DNA of 34,122 bases from an uncultured Clostridia bacterium (GCA_947581925.1 CANPWB010000018.1:1-34122); one strand, 5' to 3'. Numbered from the stretch's first letter, positions 1 through 7,757 are shown. Made by a program: numbers and translations. Notes: generated by a model from the letters alone, not told the origin.

Positions 1-76
<76 letters not shown>

Positions 77-79
77 ACG

Positions 80-106
80 AAAACCCCACTGAATAGTGGG
101 GTTTTC
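80..106 (+). terminator. Rho-independent terminator after tRNA-Tyr
   Basis: The stem is AAAACCCCACT/AGTGGGGTTTT with a four-base GAAT loop, and the 3' arm itself supplies the T-run. It starts right after the CCA end. Confidence 0.85.
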
Positions 107-117
107 GTTATGTAAGG

Positions 118-266
118 CAGGAGTGGATTATGTATGGCAATTTTCAAAAATTGCCATACGCAGGCTATGCCTGCCGAACCACCGTTCGGTGCTGACGCTC
201 CACTTCCGAGAACAAGTTCTCTCGTTCTGCTATTACGGCAGCTCTGCTGCCTACGAATCCACCCCT
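118..266 (+). repeat. tRNA-Tyr-derived hairpin unit 1
   Basis: The unit opens with CAGGAGTGGATT, an inverted copy (one mismatch) of the tRNA 3' end, and closes with CGAATCCACCCCT (254-266), a direct partial copy. Between them is a chain of perfect hairpins: a 13-bp stem (132-144/147-159), GCAGGC-TAT-GCCTGC (160-174), CGAAC-CACC-GTTCG (175-188), GAGAAC-AA-GTTCTC (208-221) and GGCAGC-TCT-GCTGCC (237-251). The block GGATT...CGAACCACCG matches the reverse complement of the tRNA-Tyr T-arm with two hairpins inserted in the loop. The core at 175-199 recurs exactly at 340-364. No protein is encoded. Confidence 0.75.
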
Positions 267-289
267 TCAATATAAGCGGATAATTATGA

Positions 290-429
290 CAGGGTGGATT
301 GCAATGCAATTTTGATTGCATTGCGTGTGCTTTGCACACCGAACCACCGTTCGGTGCTGACGCTGCGAGCCTATGAGCTGACGAGCAGCTCAGCTCTTCG
401 CTACTAAACGAATCCACCCCTGCCCACCA
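290..429 (+). repeat. tRNA-Tyr-derived hairpin unit 2
   Basis: This has the same plan as unit 1 with different hairpin sequences: GCAATGCAAT-TTTG-ATTGCATTGC (301-324), GTGTGC-TTT-GCACAC (325-339), the 25-base core shared with unit 1 (340-364), and GAGCTG/CAGCTC (around 375-391). It opens with AGGGTGGATT (291-300), which pairs with AATCCACCC near 411. It closes with a perfect 21-base copy of the tRNA-Tyr 3' end including CCA (409-429). The hairpins occupy the same places as in unit 1 but have changed sequence with pairing kept. Confidence 0.75.
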
Positions 430-432
430 AGA

Positions 433-477
433 TGTAACCAGTTGAACCGATAAAAGTTCGGCTGGTTACATTTTTTA
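433..477 (+). terminator. Terminator after the tRNA-Tyr-derived units
   Basis: The stem TGTAACCAG/CTGGTTACA (433-441/462-470) has an inner GAAC/GTTC pairing and is followed by TTTTTTAT. It directly follows the CCA copy at 427-429, so the end of unit 2 looks like the end of a second tRNA gene. It may be the original terminator of the tRNA. Confidence 0.8.
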
Positions 478-636
478 TACTGTTTAGTAGGGTTTTTGAG
501 CATTTTTAACGGTTTCAAAAAGTGCATAAAATGCCGTTTTTTATACATTTATACATGGATATGGTAATTTTTATGGCAATTTTGCGCAAATACAAAACAC
601 TTATCGTATTTTGCAAAATAAAAATTTATCCTTAAA

Positions 637-924
637 TTGGCATTTTGGGGAAGCAGAATAGAGCAGTTATCCCGCATTAATGAAGTAAATCAAAAACAAA
701 TTTTCAAAAAAAATACAGCCATAACGAATGAATTCACAACTCTGCAAAACTACGCACGAGAATATTTTGGAATTAAGGATTTTTATTATAAAGCGCCATC
801 TTTATTTAATGCTCGCGCTATAGAATTTTTTTATGGATTTTTGGCAGCGCATGGGATCAATGAGATATCCTATTATTCCATAAGGGACAAATTCCATAAA
901 GATTATGGATTTTTTATAAAATAA
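637..924 (+). CDS. Unrecognised 95-codon ORF, possibly a gene remnant
   Basis: I do not recognise this product. The frame begins with TTG, has no clear Shine-Dalgarno site and is AT-rich with many Phe, Tyr and Asn codons. The C-terminal half is rich in aromatic residues and predicted to be globular, with no signal peptide or membrane segment. It lies alone between the tRNA-Tyr units and the radical SAM gene, which has its own promoter. It could be a fragment of a larger accessory gene or a chance ORF in AT-rich DNA. A protein search with no homologue would favour chance. Confidence 0.25.
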   Translation: MAFWGSRIEQLSRINEVNQKQIFKKNTAITNEFTTLQNYAREYFGIKDFYYKAPSLFNARAIEFFYGFLAAHGINEISYYSIRDKFHKDYGFFIK

Positions 925-927
925 ATG

Positions 928-956
928 TTGGGCGGGATAAAATCATATGCTATAAT
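928..956 (+). promoter_or_regulatory. Sigma-A-type promoter of the radical SAM gene
   Basis: The -35 is TTGGGC (928-933), the spacer is 17 and the -10 is TATAAT (951-956) with an extended TG one base before it. The expected start of transcription is about 962-964, which is the ATG at 963. The mRNA is therefore probably leaderless. Confidence 0.6.
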
Positions 957-962
957 ATTTAT

Positions 963-1784
963 ATGAGCATCATATATCGTCCCACGGGGATGGCAAGAGA
1001 ATACAGTCCGTATGCGTGCAATCTATACATCGGATGCAGCCACAGATGCAGATATTGTTATGCGCCACACACGCTTCAAAAGAGCAATGCGGACTATTTT
1101 GGCATTCCGGAGCCGCGCAAGGACATCTTAAAATTGCTCGAAGCTGATCTGAAAAAGAACGTCTATACAGAGCAAATTTTGCTCTCATTTGTGGGCGATG
1201 TCTATTGCGACAACGCCGACAACAGCCTCACGACGAGAGAAGCGCTTAAATTGCTGAACGGATACGGCGCACCCGTCGCTGTGCTTTCAAAAGGCGGCAG
1301 AAAAATGCTCCGCGATATGGACGTCTTTTTGCAATTCGAAGATAGGATCGCCGTTGGCACGACGCTAACGTTTTTGGACGAGGAGAAGAGCAAAAAGTGG
1401 GAGCCGTTTGCATCGACGCCGTCCGAGAGGCTTGAAACTTTGAAAATATTGCACGACAGCGGCATACGCACTTTTGCGAGTTTTGAGCCGACGATCGAAC
1501 CCGACGAGAGCATTGCCCTCATAAAAAAGACGCTTGAACTCGATTGCGTGGATCATTATAAGATAGGCAAGCTAAACAATTGCGGAAGCGCCGACAAATG
1601 GCAGGATTGGGCAAAGTATCTGGTCGATTGCGTCGAACTTTTGCGTCCGACGGGAAAACAAGTTTATTACAAATTTTGCCTTCGAAAGCTCGCCCCAAAT
1701 ATAGAACTATTGCCTTGCGAGAAGAATCCCGATCTATACAATGTCCGCATAACGGGCGACGGAAATCAAATCAGCTTTTTATGA
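963..1784 (+). CDS. Radical SAM protein of the SplB-like (COG1533) family
   Basis: A 273-residue protein with the radical SAM cluster motif C25-x3-C29-x2-C32 within GCSHRCRYCYAP, preceded by the sequence YRPTGMAREYSPYACNLY that is typical of COG1533 proteins related to spore photoproduct lyase. The family binds a 4Fe-4S cluster and cleaves S-adenosylmethionine. The substrate of this subgroup is not established, and the protein is shorter than true SplB (about 340 residues), so I do not call it a spore photoproduct lyase. It has no Shine-Dalgarno site, and its promoter lies so close that translation is probably leaderless. It is transcribed alone; the following KilA-N gene has its own promoter and ribosome site. 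Confidence 0.85.
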   Translation: MSIIYRPTGMAREYSPYACNLYIGCSHRCRYCYAPHTLQKSNADYFGIPEPRKDILKLLEADLKKNVYTEQILLSFVGDVYCDNADNSLTTREALKLLNGYGAPVAVLSKGGRKMLRDMDVFLQFEDRIAVGTTLTFLDEEKSKKWEPFASTPSERLETLKILHDSGIRTFASFEPTIEPDESIALIKKTLELDCVDHYKIGKLNNCGSADKWQDWAKYLVDCVELLRPTGKQVYYKFCLRKLAPNIELLPCEKNPDLYNVRITGDGNQISFL

Positions 1785-1934
1785 GGCATATTACATTATG
1801 TGAACGCCCATATCCCTAATGTATAATTAATAATTTTTCGCAGTTTACTTTTGCGAGAACAGTGCTAACATAGCCACCGCGAAAGGCAAAATCCCGGAAT
1901 GGTCGACATCACATCTAACAGGGCGAGCAATCAC

Positions 1935-1962
1935 TTTACTTTTGTCCGATTTATGCTATAAT
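1935..1962 (+). promoter_or_regulatory. Promoter of the KilA-N gene
   Basis: TTTACT (1935-1940), a 16-base spacer and TATAAT (1957-1962) with the extended TGC element. It is followed by AAAGGAG and the ATG at 1983. Confidence 0.6.
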
Positions 1963-1982
1963 TTATCTGAAAGGAGCGATTT

Positions 1983-2821
1983 ATGGCGAACAAAGAAGTA
2001 ATTGTAAAAGGTATTGATGTCAGATACAAAAAGATAGACAAAGAGGATTACATATCTCTCACCGATTTGGCGCGCTATGCCAATCCGACCGAACCGAAAG
2101 TTCCGATTGCCACATGGATGCGCAGTAAAGACGTTATATCCTATCTCGGGCTGTGGGAGACGTTGCATAACCCCGATTTCAAAGGGCACGAATTCGAGGC
2201 CTTTGAGAACGCAGCCGGCAGACACAGTTTTTACCTTTCGCCGCAAAAATGGATAGAAGCCACCAATGCAATCGGCATAATTTCCAAGTCGGGGAACAAT
2301 GGCGGTACATTCGCGCATAGGGACATCGCCTTTGAGTTTGCAAGTTGGCTGAGTCCTGAATTCAAGTTGTATTTAGTCACGGAGTTTCAGCGGCTCAAAG
2401 CGCAAAAACAGCAAGCACTCGAATGGTCGGCAAAGCGTGAGCTTGCAAAGGTCAACTACCGCATCCACACCGACGCGATCAAAGAAAATATTGTCCCGAC
2501 GCTTACCGAAGAACAACTCAAATATGTCTATGCCGACGAGGCGGATCTACTCAACGTCGCTTTATTCGGCAAGACTGCCGCTCAGTGGCGCAAAGAAAAT
2601 CCGACCTTGAAGGGCAATATCCGCGATTATGCTACTATCGAACAATTGTTTGTAATTGCCAATTTGGAAAGCTACAACGCATTTTGATTGAGCAAGGCGT
2701 TCCTCAATCAGAGCGTTTGCAACGGCTCAACGATATGGCACGCTCGCAGCTGCGCGTGCTGCAACAAAGCAATTCGAGATTGCTTACAGAAGGGCGCAAA
2801 ACGGATGAAAATAATGACTAA
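1983..2821 (+). pseudogene. KilA-N domain protein, frameshifted near its C-terminus
   Basis: The first frame (1983-2687) encodes 234 residues with a KilA-N domain: DYISLTDLARYANP near residue 23, WMRSKDVISYLGLWE, then SPQKWIEATNAIGI and the conserved GGTFAHRDIAFEFASWLSPE. KilA-N is a DNA-binding domain common in phages and in chromosomal islands. The frame stops at TGA 2685, just after SYNA. The neighbouring frame continues with ILIEQGVPQSERLQRLND up to 2821, which is the expected C-terminal part of this family. One base seems to be missing at the TTTT run (2682-2685). Translation starts after AAAGGAG. It is either a recent mutation, a sequence error or, less likely, programmed frameshifting. 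Confidence 0.75.
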
Positions 2822-2884
2822 ATAAACAATATATGCAAAAATTCGGTTCGCTTTAGACATCAAAATGCTCCACCAAGAAAGGCT

Positions 2885-2917
2885 CAAAGCGAATTTAATC
2901 GCTTTGGGTTATTCTTT
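2885..2917 (+). terminator. Weak hairpin, possible terminator after the KilA-N gene
   Basis: CAAAGCGA-ATTTAA-TCGCTTTG (2885-2906) is followed by GGGTTATTCTTT, a poor T-run. It is the only hairpin between the KilA-N gene and the promoter at 2963. Confidence 0.35.
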
Positions 2918-2962
2918 ATCTAATATATCAGCTCACATAACGTTTGCAGGCGCATAATTTTA

Positions 2963-2991
2963 TTGCAACAAAAAAGGTCATGTGTTAAAAT
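2963..2991 (+). promoter_or_regulatory. Promoter of tag
   Basis: TTGCAA (2963-2968), 17 bases, TAAAAT (2986-2991) with a TG extension. The expected start near 2998 gives a short leader before the ATG at 3020. Confidence 0.6.
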
Positions 2992-3019
2992 TATAAAAAG
3001 AATTAGGGCAAGACGGTAT

Positions 3020-3592
3020 ATGGAAAAGAGAAGGTGCAATTTCAGTTTCAGCACTAGCGAGCGGCATATCACGCAAAAGGATCTGATATATCACGACACT
3101 CGGTGGTGCAAGCCGGAACACCGCGACGGCGAGCTGTACGCTATGCTTGTGCTCGAGGGCATGCAAGCGGGCGTAAGCTGGAATTTGATTTTACAAAAAG
3201 AGGACAATTTTCGCAGGGCATTCGACGGTTTTGATCCAAACGTAGTCGCGGGATACGGCGCGGACAAGGTCGAGGAGCTGATGCGGGACAGCGGCATAAT
3301 CCGCAACAGGCGAAAGATCGAGGCGGCGATATCAAACGCGAAGGCGTTTTTAAAAGTGCAGGCGGAATTCGGGACATTCGACAAGTTCATATGGAGTTTC
3401 ACGGATGGCAAAGTCATAGACCATCATCTTGCGGACGCGAAGGATATGCCCGCAAAGGACGCGCTCTCTGAAAAAGTCAGCGCGGAGCTCAAAAGGCGGG
3501 GATTCAAATTTGTGGGACCGACTATAATTTACTCATATCTGCAGGGTATCGGCGTTATCAACGACCACTGCGAGTATTGCGATTTCAGATGA
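3020..3592 (+). CDS. tag: DNA-3-methyladenine glycosylase I
   Basis: This enzyme removes 3-methyladenine from alkylated DNA in base excision repair. I start it at the ATG at 3020 (190 residues, close to the usual 185-190); the longer TTG start at 2963 is the -35 of the promoter. Family signatures are YHDTRW, the block LEGMQAGVSWNLILQK (the E. coli enzyme has GFQAGLSW), GIIRNRRKI, KRRGFKFVGPTIIYSYLQ and the final NDHCEYC. The zinc ligands of the family are present: Cys6, His25, and the C-terminal His and Cys spaced H-x3-C. The N-terminus is about eight residues longer than in E. coli Tag. It is monocistronic. Confidence 0.93.
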   Translation: MEKRRCNFSFSTSERHITQKDLIYHDTRWCKPEHRDGELYAMLVLEGMQAGVSWNLILQKEDNFRRAFDGFDPNVVAGYGADKVEELMRDSGIIRNRRKIEAAISNAKAFLKVQAEFGTFDKFIWSFTDGKVIDHHLADAKDMPAKDALSEKVSAELKRRGFKFVGPTIIYSYLQGIGVINDHCEYCDFR

Positions 3593-3677
3593 TCCGCACA
3601 AGCGTATGCAGTCTGCTCCGCACTTATACTTTCGTAGCATTTAATATTATGTTTAGGCGGCGTTTTTGCCAATATGT

Positions 3678-3706
3678 TTGCAATTTTTGCCATATGATGT
3701 TAAAAT
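3678..3706 (+). promoter_or_regulatory. Promoter of the alpha/beta hydrolase gene
   Basis: TTGCAA (3678-3683), 17 bases, TAAAAT (3701-3706). The same -35/-10 pair occurs before tag. Confidence 0.6.
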
Positions 3707-3734
3707 ACCTTTGATATTGGGCATTGGAGATATT

Positions 3735-4862
3735 ATGGAAAACAAACTTATGTCTAAATTACAGCAAAATCGCGAACTGTTTAAGGCTAAGTATGAGGCT
3801 CTGGAGCATAGGCGAGTCGCGCTTGTGGAGAAGATAAAGAGCGACCGCGCCGAGCTTGACGCACTGCTCAAGGAGAACACCGCGAAGGCAAAACGCAAGG
3901 CAAAGAAGCTCAAAAAGAAGGTGTCCTTTAACTTGAGATATGGCTATGTCGAGGGTGGACATGTCAAAAATGAGATAATCGGTATGCTGACATTTTACAG
4001 TTGGGGGCGTTCTCACAAAGTCAAAGCTATACGCCATATTAAATTCGACGACAACGACCAAAACCTATACCTCAACATCTATCAGCACAAAAAAAGAGAT
4101 ATAAACGTCAAGGCGAAGGTGTTCGTATACATTCACGGAGGCGGCTGGATAGGCGGTTGGCCGGAATCGCGCGAGGCATTTACGACAAAAGTTGCGGAAG
4201 CGGGCTATTTTGTGGCGAGCTTGTACTATGGCGACGCGCCTCAATATTCGCATCCCAAGATGATAGAGAACATCTATAAAGCGCTGGGTTGGCTCAAGGA
4301 TCACGCCGAGGAGTACAATATCGACATGGACAATATCTTTGTCGGTGGCGAGTCCGCGGGCGGGCACCTCAGCGCAATGGTGGGGTGTATCGCGACAAAT
4401 CCCGCATACAACGCTATGTTCGACCTCGATGAGCGCAGCCGCCATCAAAAGATAGAGGGGCTTGTGCTCAACTGCGGCGTGTACGACATGGAAAAGGCGC
4501 TCGAGACGGGTTTCCACAACATAAACATCTACACCGAGGCGTTCTGCGGCGGCACAAAACTCCCCGAAATGCCCGAGGATTTCCGCAAGCAGGTCTCGCC
4601 CATAAATTGGGTGACTGCGGATTTTCCGCCCACATATTGTATGTCTGCGGAGAATGACAAACTCGCGGTGCTCACCTTCGATTTTGTAGACAAACTGTAC
4701 GATCTGGGCGTGTATGTTGATCATTATCACGCGGAGGGCAAGCTTGCGGTGCATGCGTTTGCCGTTTCGCAGGGATTAAAGATCTCGAAAATTGCCATGC
4801 AAGGCACGCGCGAATTTCTTGCGGGACTTTGCGAGACTTTTGACGGCGCCGAAGCAAAATAA
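3735..4862 (+). CDS. Alpha/beta hydrolase, HSL/BD-FAE-like esterase
   Basis: A 375-residue protein started at ATG 3735, which has TTGGAGA upstream; the longer in-frame extension overlaps the promoter. The catalytic parts of the hormone-sensitive-lipase type are visible: oxyanion motif HGGGW (134-138), nucleophile elbow GESAGG with Ser207, Asp308 in SAENDKL and His340 in VHAF. Such enzymes hydrolyse carboxyl esters of small acyl or sugar-acetyl substrates; the substrate here is unknown. Residues 1-62 form an unusual, highly charged, probably coiled-coil segment ending in a run of Lys, with no signal peptide, so the enzyme is likely cytoplasmic. It stands alone between genes with their own ribosome sites. 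Confidence 0.85.
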   Translation: MENKLMSKLQQNRELFKAKYEALEHRRVALVEKIKSDRAELDALLKENTAKAKRKAKKLKKKVSFNLRYGYVEGGHVKNEIIGMLTFYSWGRSHKVKAIRHIKFDDNDQNLYLNIYQHKKRDINVKAKVFVYIHGGGWIGGWPESREAFTTKVAEAGYFVASLYYGDAPQYSHPKMIENIYKALGWLKDHAEEYNIDMDNIFVGGESAGGHLSAMVGCIATNPAYNAMFDLDERSRHQKIEGLVLNCGVYDMEKALETGFHNINIYTEAFCGGTKLPEMPEDFRKQVSPINWVTADFPPTYCMSAENDKLAVLTFDFVDKLYDLGVYVDHYHAEGKLAVHAFAVSQGLKISKIAMQGTREFLAGLCETFDGAEAK

Positions 4863-4922
4863 AAAAGATTGCGCGTAATATGTAAATAGCGCGGATATAA
4901 TTTGATATAAGGAGTAAAAATT

Positions 4923-5237
4923 ATGAAATATTGTGCGAATTGCGGCAATGCGGTCGAGGACGACGCGACATATTGCTCAAGGTGTGGCGCGCCATGCGGG
5001 AGAGTGAAAAAACCGAGCACGCTCAAGGTCATCGCGGAAGTTTTTATGGTTTTAGGATGTATTTCATCGGGCTGGGCGCTCATTCCGCTTTGCTGGACTA
5101 TCCCCATGACGGTCAAGTATTTTAAAAGCGTAAAGGAAGGCAGGGACGTGAGCACCGGCTTTAAAGTGTGCTCGCTCATATTTGTCAATTTCATCGCGGG
5201 CATTCTCATGCTCGTCGGCGACGATATCGAGGACTGA
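4923..5237 (+). CDS. Small zinc-ribbon membrane protein
   Basis: 104 residues. The N-terminus is a zinc ribbon with C4-x2-C7 and C18-x2-C21 (YCANCGNAV ... YCSRCGAPC). Two hydrophobic segments follow (around 36-62 and 80-98), separated by a basic loop (KYFKSVKEGRDVSTG). This layout is common in small Clostridia membrane proteins of unknown role (zinc_ribbon_2 plus a DUF4190-like membrane part). AAGGAG stands seven to eight bases before the ATG, and TATAAT lies at 4896-4901. The function is unknown. Confidence 0.75.
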   Translation: MKYCANCGNAVEDDATYCSRCGAPCGRVKKPSTLKVIAEVFMVLGCISSGWALIPLCWTIPMTVKYFKSVKEGRDVSTGFKVCSLIFVNFIAGILMLVGDDIED

Positions 5238-5279
5238 CGCTAAAACCCGGGGCGGCTGATATGATTTTGCGACCTTCGT

Positions 5280-5516
5280 ATGAAGATCGCTTTTTTTATT
5301 TGCCATATCAAGCAAATTTCGACGTTTAATATGCTAATTATTGGCAAAAATTTTTGTATGGACAGGCTGTTCGTCACAAATTTGGAGGATAGAGAGGCTT
5401 TGTATGAGTGCGCTTTGGACAAAGAACTCGTGAGGAGCGATCCGCCTCGCGGCAAATTTAAGCGCGCCGAAGCCGTCCCCGCAGGCGAACAGCCATCCTC
5501 AAATATAACCGATTAG
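5280..5516 (+). CDS. Doubtful small ORF upstream of spoVAC
   Basis: A 78-codon frame with no ribosome site. The second half, from an internal ATG at 5358, is hydrophilic and has codon use like the neighbouring genes (DRLFVTNLEDREALYEC). I recognise no domain. It may be a real small protein starting at 5358, a remnant of a longer gene, or chance. It ends 24 bases before spoVAC. Confidence 0.25.
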   Translation: MKIAFFICHIKQISTFNMLIIGKNFCMDRLFVTNLEDREALYECALDKELVRSDPPRGKFKRAEAVPAGEQPSSNITD

Positions 5517-5540
5517 AACATCGAAAACGCAAGGTATAAT

Positions 5541-5981
5541 ATGATAGAACGCAAGGAATATCAAGATTATGTATCAAAAAACGCGCCGAAATCGCCGATG
5601 GTTCGCACACTCGTTGCCGCGTTTATCGTGGGCGGCATAATATGCTGCATAGGCGAGGGCGTAGGAGACATCATCAAGCTCATTTTTAAGGATATGAGCG
5701 AGAAGGACGTTGCGATTTGGGAGAGCTGCGTCATGATTTTTTTGGGCAGCTTTTTCACGGCGCTCGGGCTTTATGACAAACTCGGACACTATGCGGGCGG
5801 TGGCTCGATAATCCCGATAACGGGATTTGCAAACTCCGTCGTTTCTCCCGCTATGGAGTACAATCGCGAGGGCGTATTCTTCGGTATCTGCGCGAAGATG
5901 TTCGTCATCGCGGGTCCAATCATAGTGTTCGGCGTGACCGTAAGCTTTTTTATAGGCTTTATAAGCTATTTTGTGGTGTGA
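5541..5981 (+). CDS. spoVAC: Stage V sporulation protein AC
   Basis: A 146-residue membrane protein, the expected size for SpoVAC, which forms part of the channel moving dipicolinic acid into the forespore and out again at germination. Recognisable sequence includes SPMVRTLVAAFIVGGIICCIGEG, the central GGGSIIPITGFANSVVSPAMEY loop and FGICAKMFVIAGPIIVFG near the end. There are about four membrane segments. AAGG precedes the ATG at a short distance. The stop is one base before the spoVAD start, so the two are translationally coupled. Forespore (sigma-G) control is expected from the family, but I could not place a convincing sigma-G promoter. Confidence 0.95.
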   Translation: MIERKEYQDYVSKNAPKSPMVRTLVAAFIVGGIICCIGEGVGDIIKLIFKDMSEKDVAIWESCVMIFLGSFFTALGLYDKLGHYAGGGSIIPITGFANSVVSPAMEYNREGVFFGICAKMFVIAGPIIVFGVTVSFFIGFISYFVV

Positions 5982-5982
5982 T

Positions 5983-7176
5983 ATGAGGACATTCAGACTT
6001 AAAAACCCCGTGTATATCAAGAGCGGATTTACCATCGTCGGACCAAAAGAGGGCGACGGCAACTTCGGCGACTGCTTTGACATAGTGCTCCGCGACGATC
6101 TTTGGTGTGAAAAATCCTATGAAAAGTGCGAGAGCAAGCTCCACCGTGACGCCATAACGGGCGCTATCAAAAAAGCGGGGCTTAAGCGCGAGGATATAGA
6201 CATCCTCCTCGGCGGAGACCTGCTCAACGAGCTTAGCTCCACAAGCCTCGCCGCGAGAAACTTCCCGTGCGCGTTTATGGGACTGTACAACGCTTGTTCA
6301 ACGTTTGGAGAGGCTATGCTTGTCGGCTCTATGCTTATAGACGGTGGATTTGCAAAGAACGTCACATGTTCGACGTCAAGCCACTACTCATCGGCGGAGA
6401 GGCAGTACCGTTTTCCGCTCGAGCTCGGCAATCAGCGTCAGCCCACGGCGCAATGGACAGTCACGGGCGCAGGATGCACGGTACTCAGCAGCGAAATGCC
6501 CGCGCGCGAAAACGAGCGCGTGTATGAGGACGACATCATTGCGATAGACGACGACATGAATATAGACGAAAAGACGCTAGAGAAGTACAAAAAGAGCATT
6601 GATAAGCAGAAGAAGGTCATAGATGTTGAAAAGTCCAACATAATAGAGGACAATTTTTCCCGCCTTAACAACGACTATATGAAACAGAACACGCATTATG
6701 CCGTAGTGACTGGAGGGACGATAGGGCGAGTCATCGACCTTGGAATAGACGACGAGGCGAATATGGGCAGCTGTATGGCGCCCGCAGCGGCGGACACTAT
6801 ACTCACGCATCTCGAGGAGAGCGGCTTAGATCCAAGCGACTATGACGGGATATTCACGGGCGACCTAGGCAGATTCGGCAAAGAGAATCTCGAATATATT
6901 CTGGGCAAAGAGGGCATATCTCTCCCCGCCTACTACATGGACACGGGCGCAAGCTATTTCACTCCCGAGCAAAAGACTTTCCAAGGCGGGAGCGGGGCAG
7001 GCTGCGTGAACACGGTATTCAACAGCTATATTTTGAAACGACTGCAGCGTGGAGAGCTCAAGCGTATAATCGTCGTCCCGACAGGCGCGCTGCTCAACAA
7101 GGACACTCCTTTGCAAAAGGAGACCATACCTGGGATAGCTCACGCTTTTACGATAGAAAGCAGACAATTTGAATGA
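5983..7176 (+). CDS. spoVAD: Stage V sporulation protein AD with a charged insertion
   Basis: A 397-residue thiolase-fold protein of the inner spore membrane that binds dipicolinic acid. Clear family blocks are GPKEGDGNFGDCFD (20-33), LLGGDLLNELSSTSLAAR, YNACSTFGEAM, STSSHYSSAERQYRFP (130-145), GSCMAPAAADTI, YFTPEQKTFQGGSGAGC and TGALLNKDT...KETIPGIAHAF. I start it at ATG 5983, one base after the spoVAC stop, not at the upstream in-frame codon at 5971. Bacillus SpoVAD is 338 residues. The difference is an extra segment of about 60 residues at roughly 174-238, rich in Asp, Glu and Lys and probably helical, between GAGCTVLSSE and TGGTIGRVIDLGI. The flanking sequence aligns without gaps, so this is an in-frame insertion. 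Confidence 0.95.
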   Translation: MRTFRLKNPVYIKSGFTIVGPKEGDGNFGDCFDIVLRDDLWCEKSYEKCESKLHRDAITGAIKKAGLKREDIDILLGGDLLNELSSTSLAARNFPCAFMGLYNACSTFGEAMLVGSMLIDGGFAKNVTCSTSSHYSSAERQYRFPLELGNQRQPTAQWTVTGAGCTVLSSEMPARENERVYEDDIIAIDDDMNIDEKTLEKYKKSIDKQKKVIDVEKSNIIEDNFSRLNNDYMKQNTHYAVVTGGTIGRVIDLGIDDEANMGSCMAPAAADTILTHLEESGLDPSDYDGIFTGDLGRFGKENLEYILGKEGISLPAYYMDTGASYFTPEQKTFQGGSGAGCVNTVFNSYILKRLQRGELKRIIVVPTGALLNKDTPLQKETIPGIAHAFTIESRQFE

Positions 7177-7213
7177 AAAGTATTCTATTTTATCAAAATT
7201 ATTAGAATACTTT
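7177..7213 (+). other. Hairpin between spoVAD and spoVAE
   Basis: An 11-bp perfect stem AAAGTATTCTA/TAGAATACTTT with a 15-base AT loop. There is no T-run in the plus direction, so it is more likely a stability or processing element within the spoVA mRNA than a terminator. Confidence 0.5.
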
Positions 7214-7232
7214 GCAAAGTAATAGGTGTTAT

Positions 7233-7604
7233 ATGGAAATATTTTTGACTTATCTTAAAGTGTTTGCAGTCGGCGGATTTGTCTGTATGCTGGGGCAGAT
7301 CCTAATCAACAAGACAAAGATGTCCTCAGCGCGCATATTGGTGCTGTATATGCTCATAGGCGCATTGCTCGAGGTGTGCGGCGCTTTCGAACCTTTAAAA
7401 AAATTTGCAGGTTCGGGTGTGACAGTCCCTATCATGGGATTTGGTTATAACCTCGCGAAAGGAGCGATAGAGGGCGCAAAGAACGGCGGCATGCTCGGCG
7501 CTATCACGGGCGGGCTTAGCTCGGTCGCGGCGGGACTCACCGTCGTCATCGTGTGCGGCTTCGTATTCGGGCTCATCTCACGCTCGCGATCCAAGAAAAT
7601 CTGA
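7233..7604 (+). CDS. spoVAE: Stage V sporulation protein AE
   Basis: A 123-residue membrane protein like the SpoVAEb subunit of the dipicolinate channel, with FAVGGFVCMLGQILINKT near the start, GSGVTVPIMGFGYNLAKGA in the middle and a last hydrophobic segment before a basic tail (SRSRSKK). The ATG at 7233 is used; AGGTG lies six bases upstream. It is the third gene of a minimal spoVAC-AD-AE set. No spoVAA, AB or AF is present in the window. Confidence 0.93.
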   Translation: MEIFLTYLKVFAVGGFVCMLGQILINKTKMSSARILVLYMLIGALLEVCGAFEPLKKFAGSGVTVPIMGFGYNLAKGAIEGAKNGGMLGAITGGLSSVAAGLTVVIVCGFVFGLISRSRSKKI

Positions 7605-7728
7605 CAGCAAAAATATAAATTTTTGTGCAAATATGTATAAAAATTGTATATTTATTCATAAATCCGTATAAAAGCATAAAATTATCAAAGAAATTTTGAA
7701 ATTTTATGAAAAAATATTCAAAAAGTAC

Positions 7729-7757
7729 TTGCAAATCACTCTCAAAGATGATATATT
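7729..7757 (+). promoter_or_regulatory. Promoter of the 27-residue peptide gene
   Basis: TTGCAA (7729-7734), 17 bases, TATATT (7752-7757). A small hairpin TGCCCA-CGA-TGGGCA lies between the expected start and the ribosome site. Confidence 0.55.

Noticed and set aside
340-429. A second complete tRNA gene ending at the CCA copy
   Set aside because: No acceptor 5' strand, D-arm or anticodon arm can be formed; only the T-loop-to-CCA end matches.
2679-2690. Programmed -1 frameshift in the KilA-N gene
   Set aside because: No X-XXY-YYZ slippery heptamer in the right phase and no downstream pseudoknot seen; mutation or sequence error is simpler.
4065-4754. 229-codon minus-strand frame opposite the esterase gene
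   Set aside because: Shadow frame; the plus strand shows a full catalytic triad.
5278-5310. Sigma-G promoter for spoVAC (GTATG and CATATCA)
   Set aside because: Spacing of 21 is too long and the -10 match is imperfect; the site is more than 230 bases from the gene.
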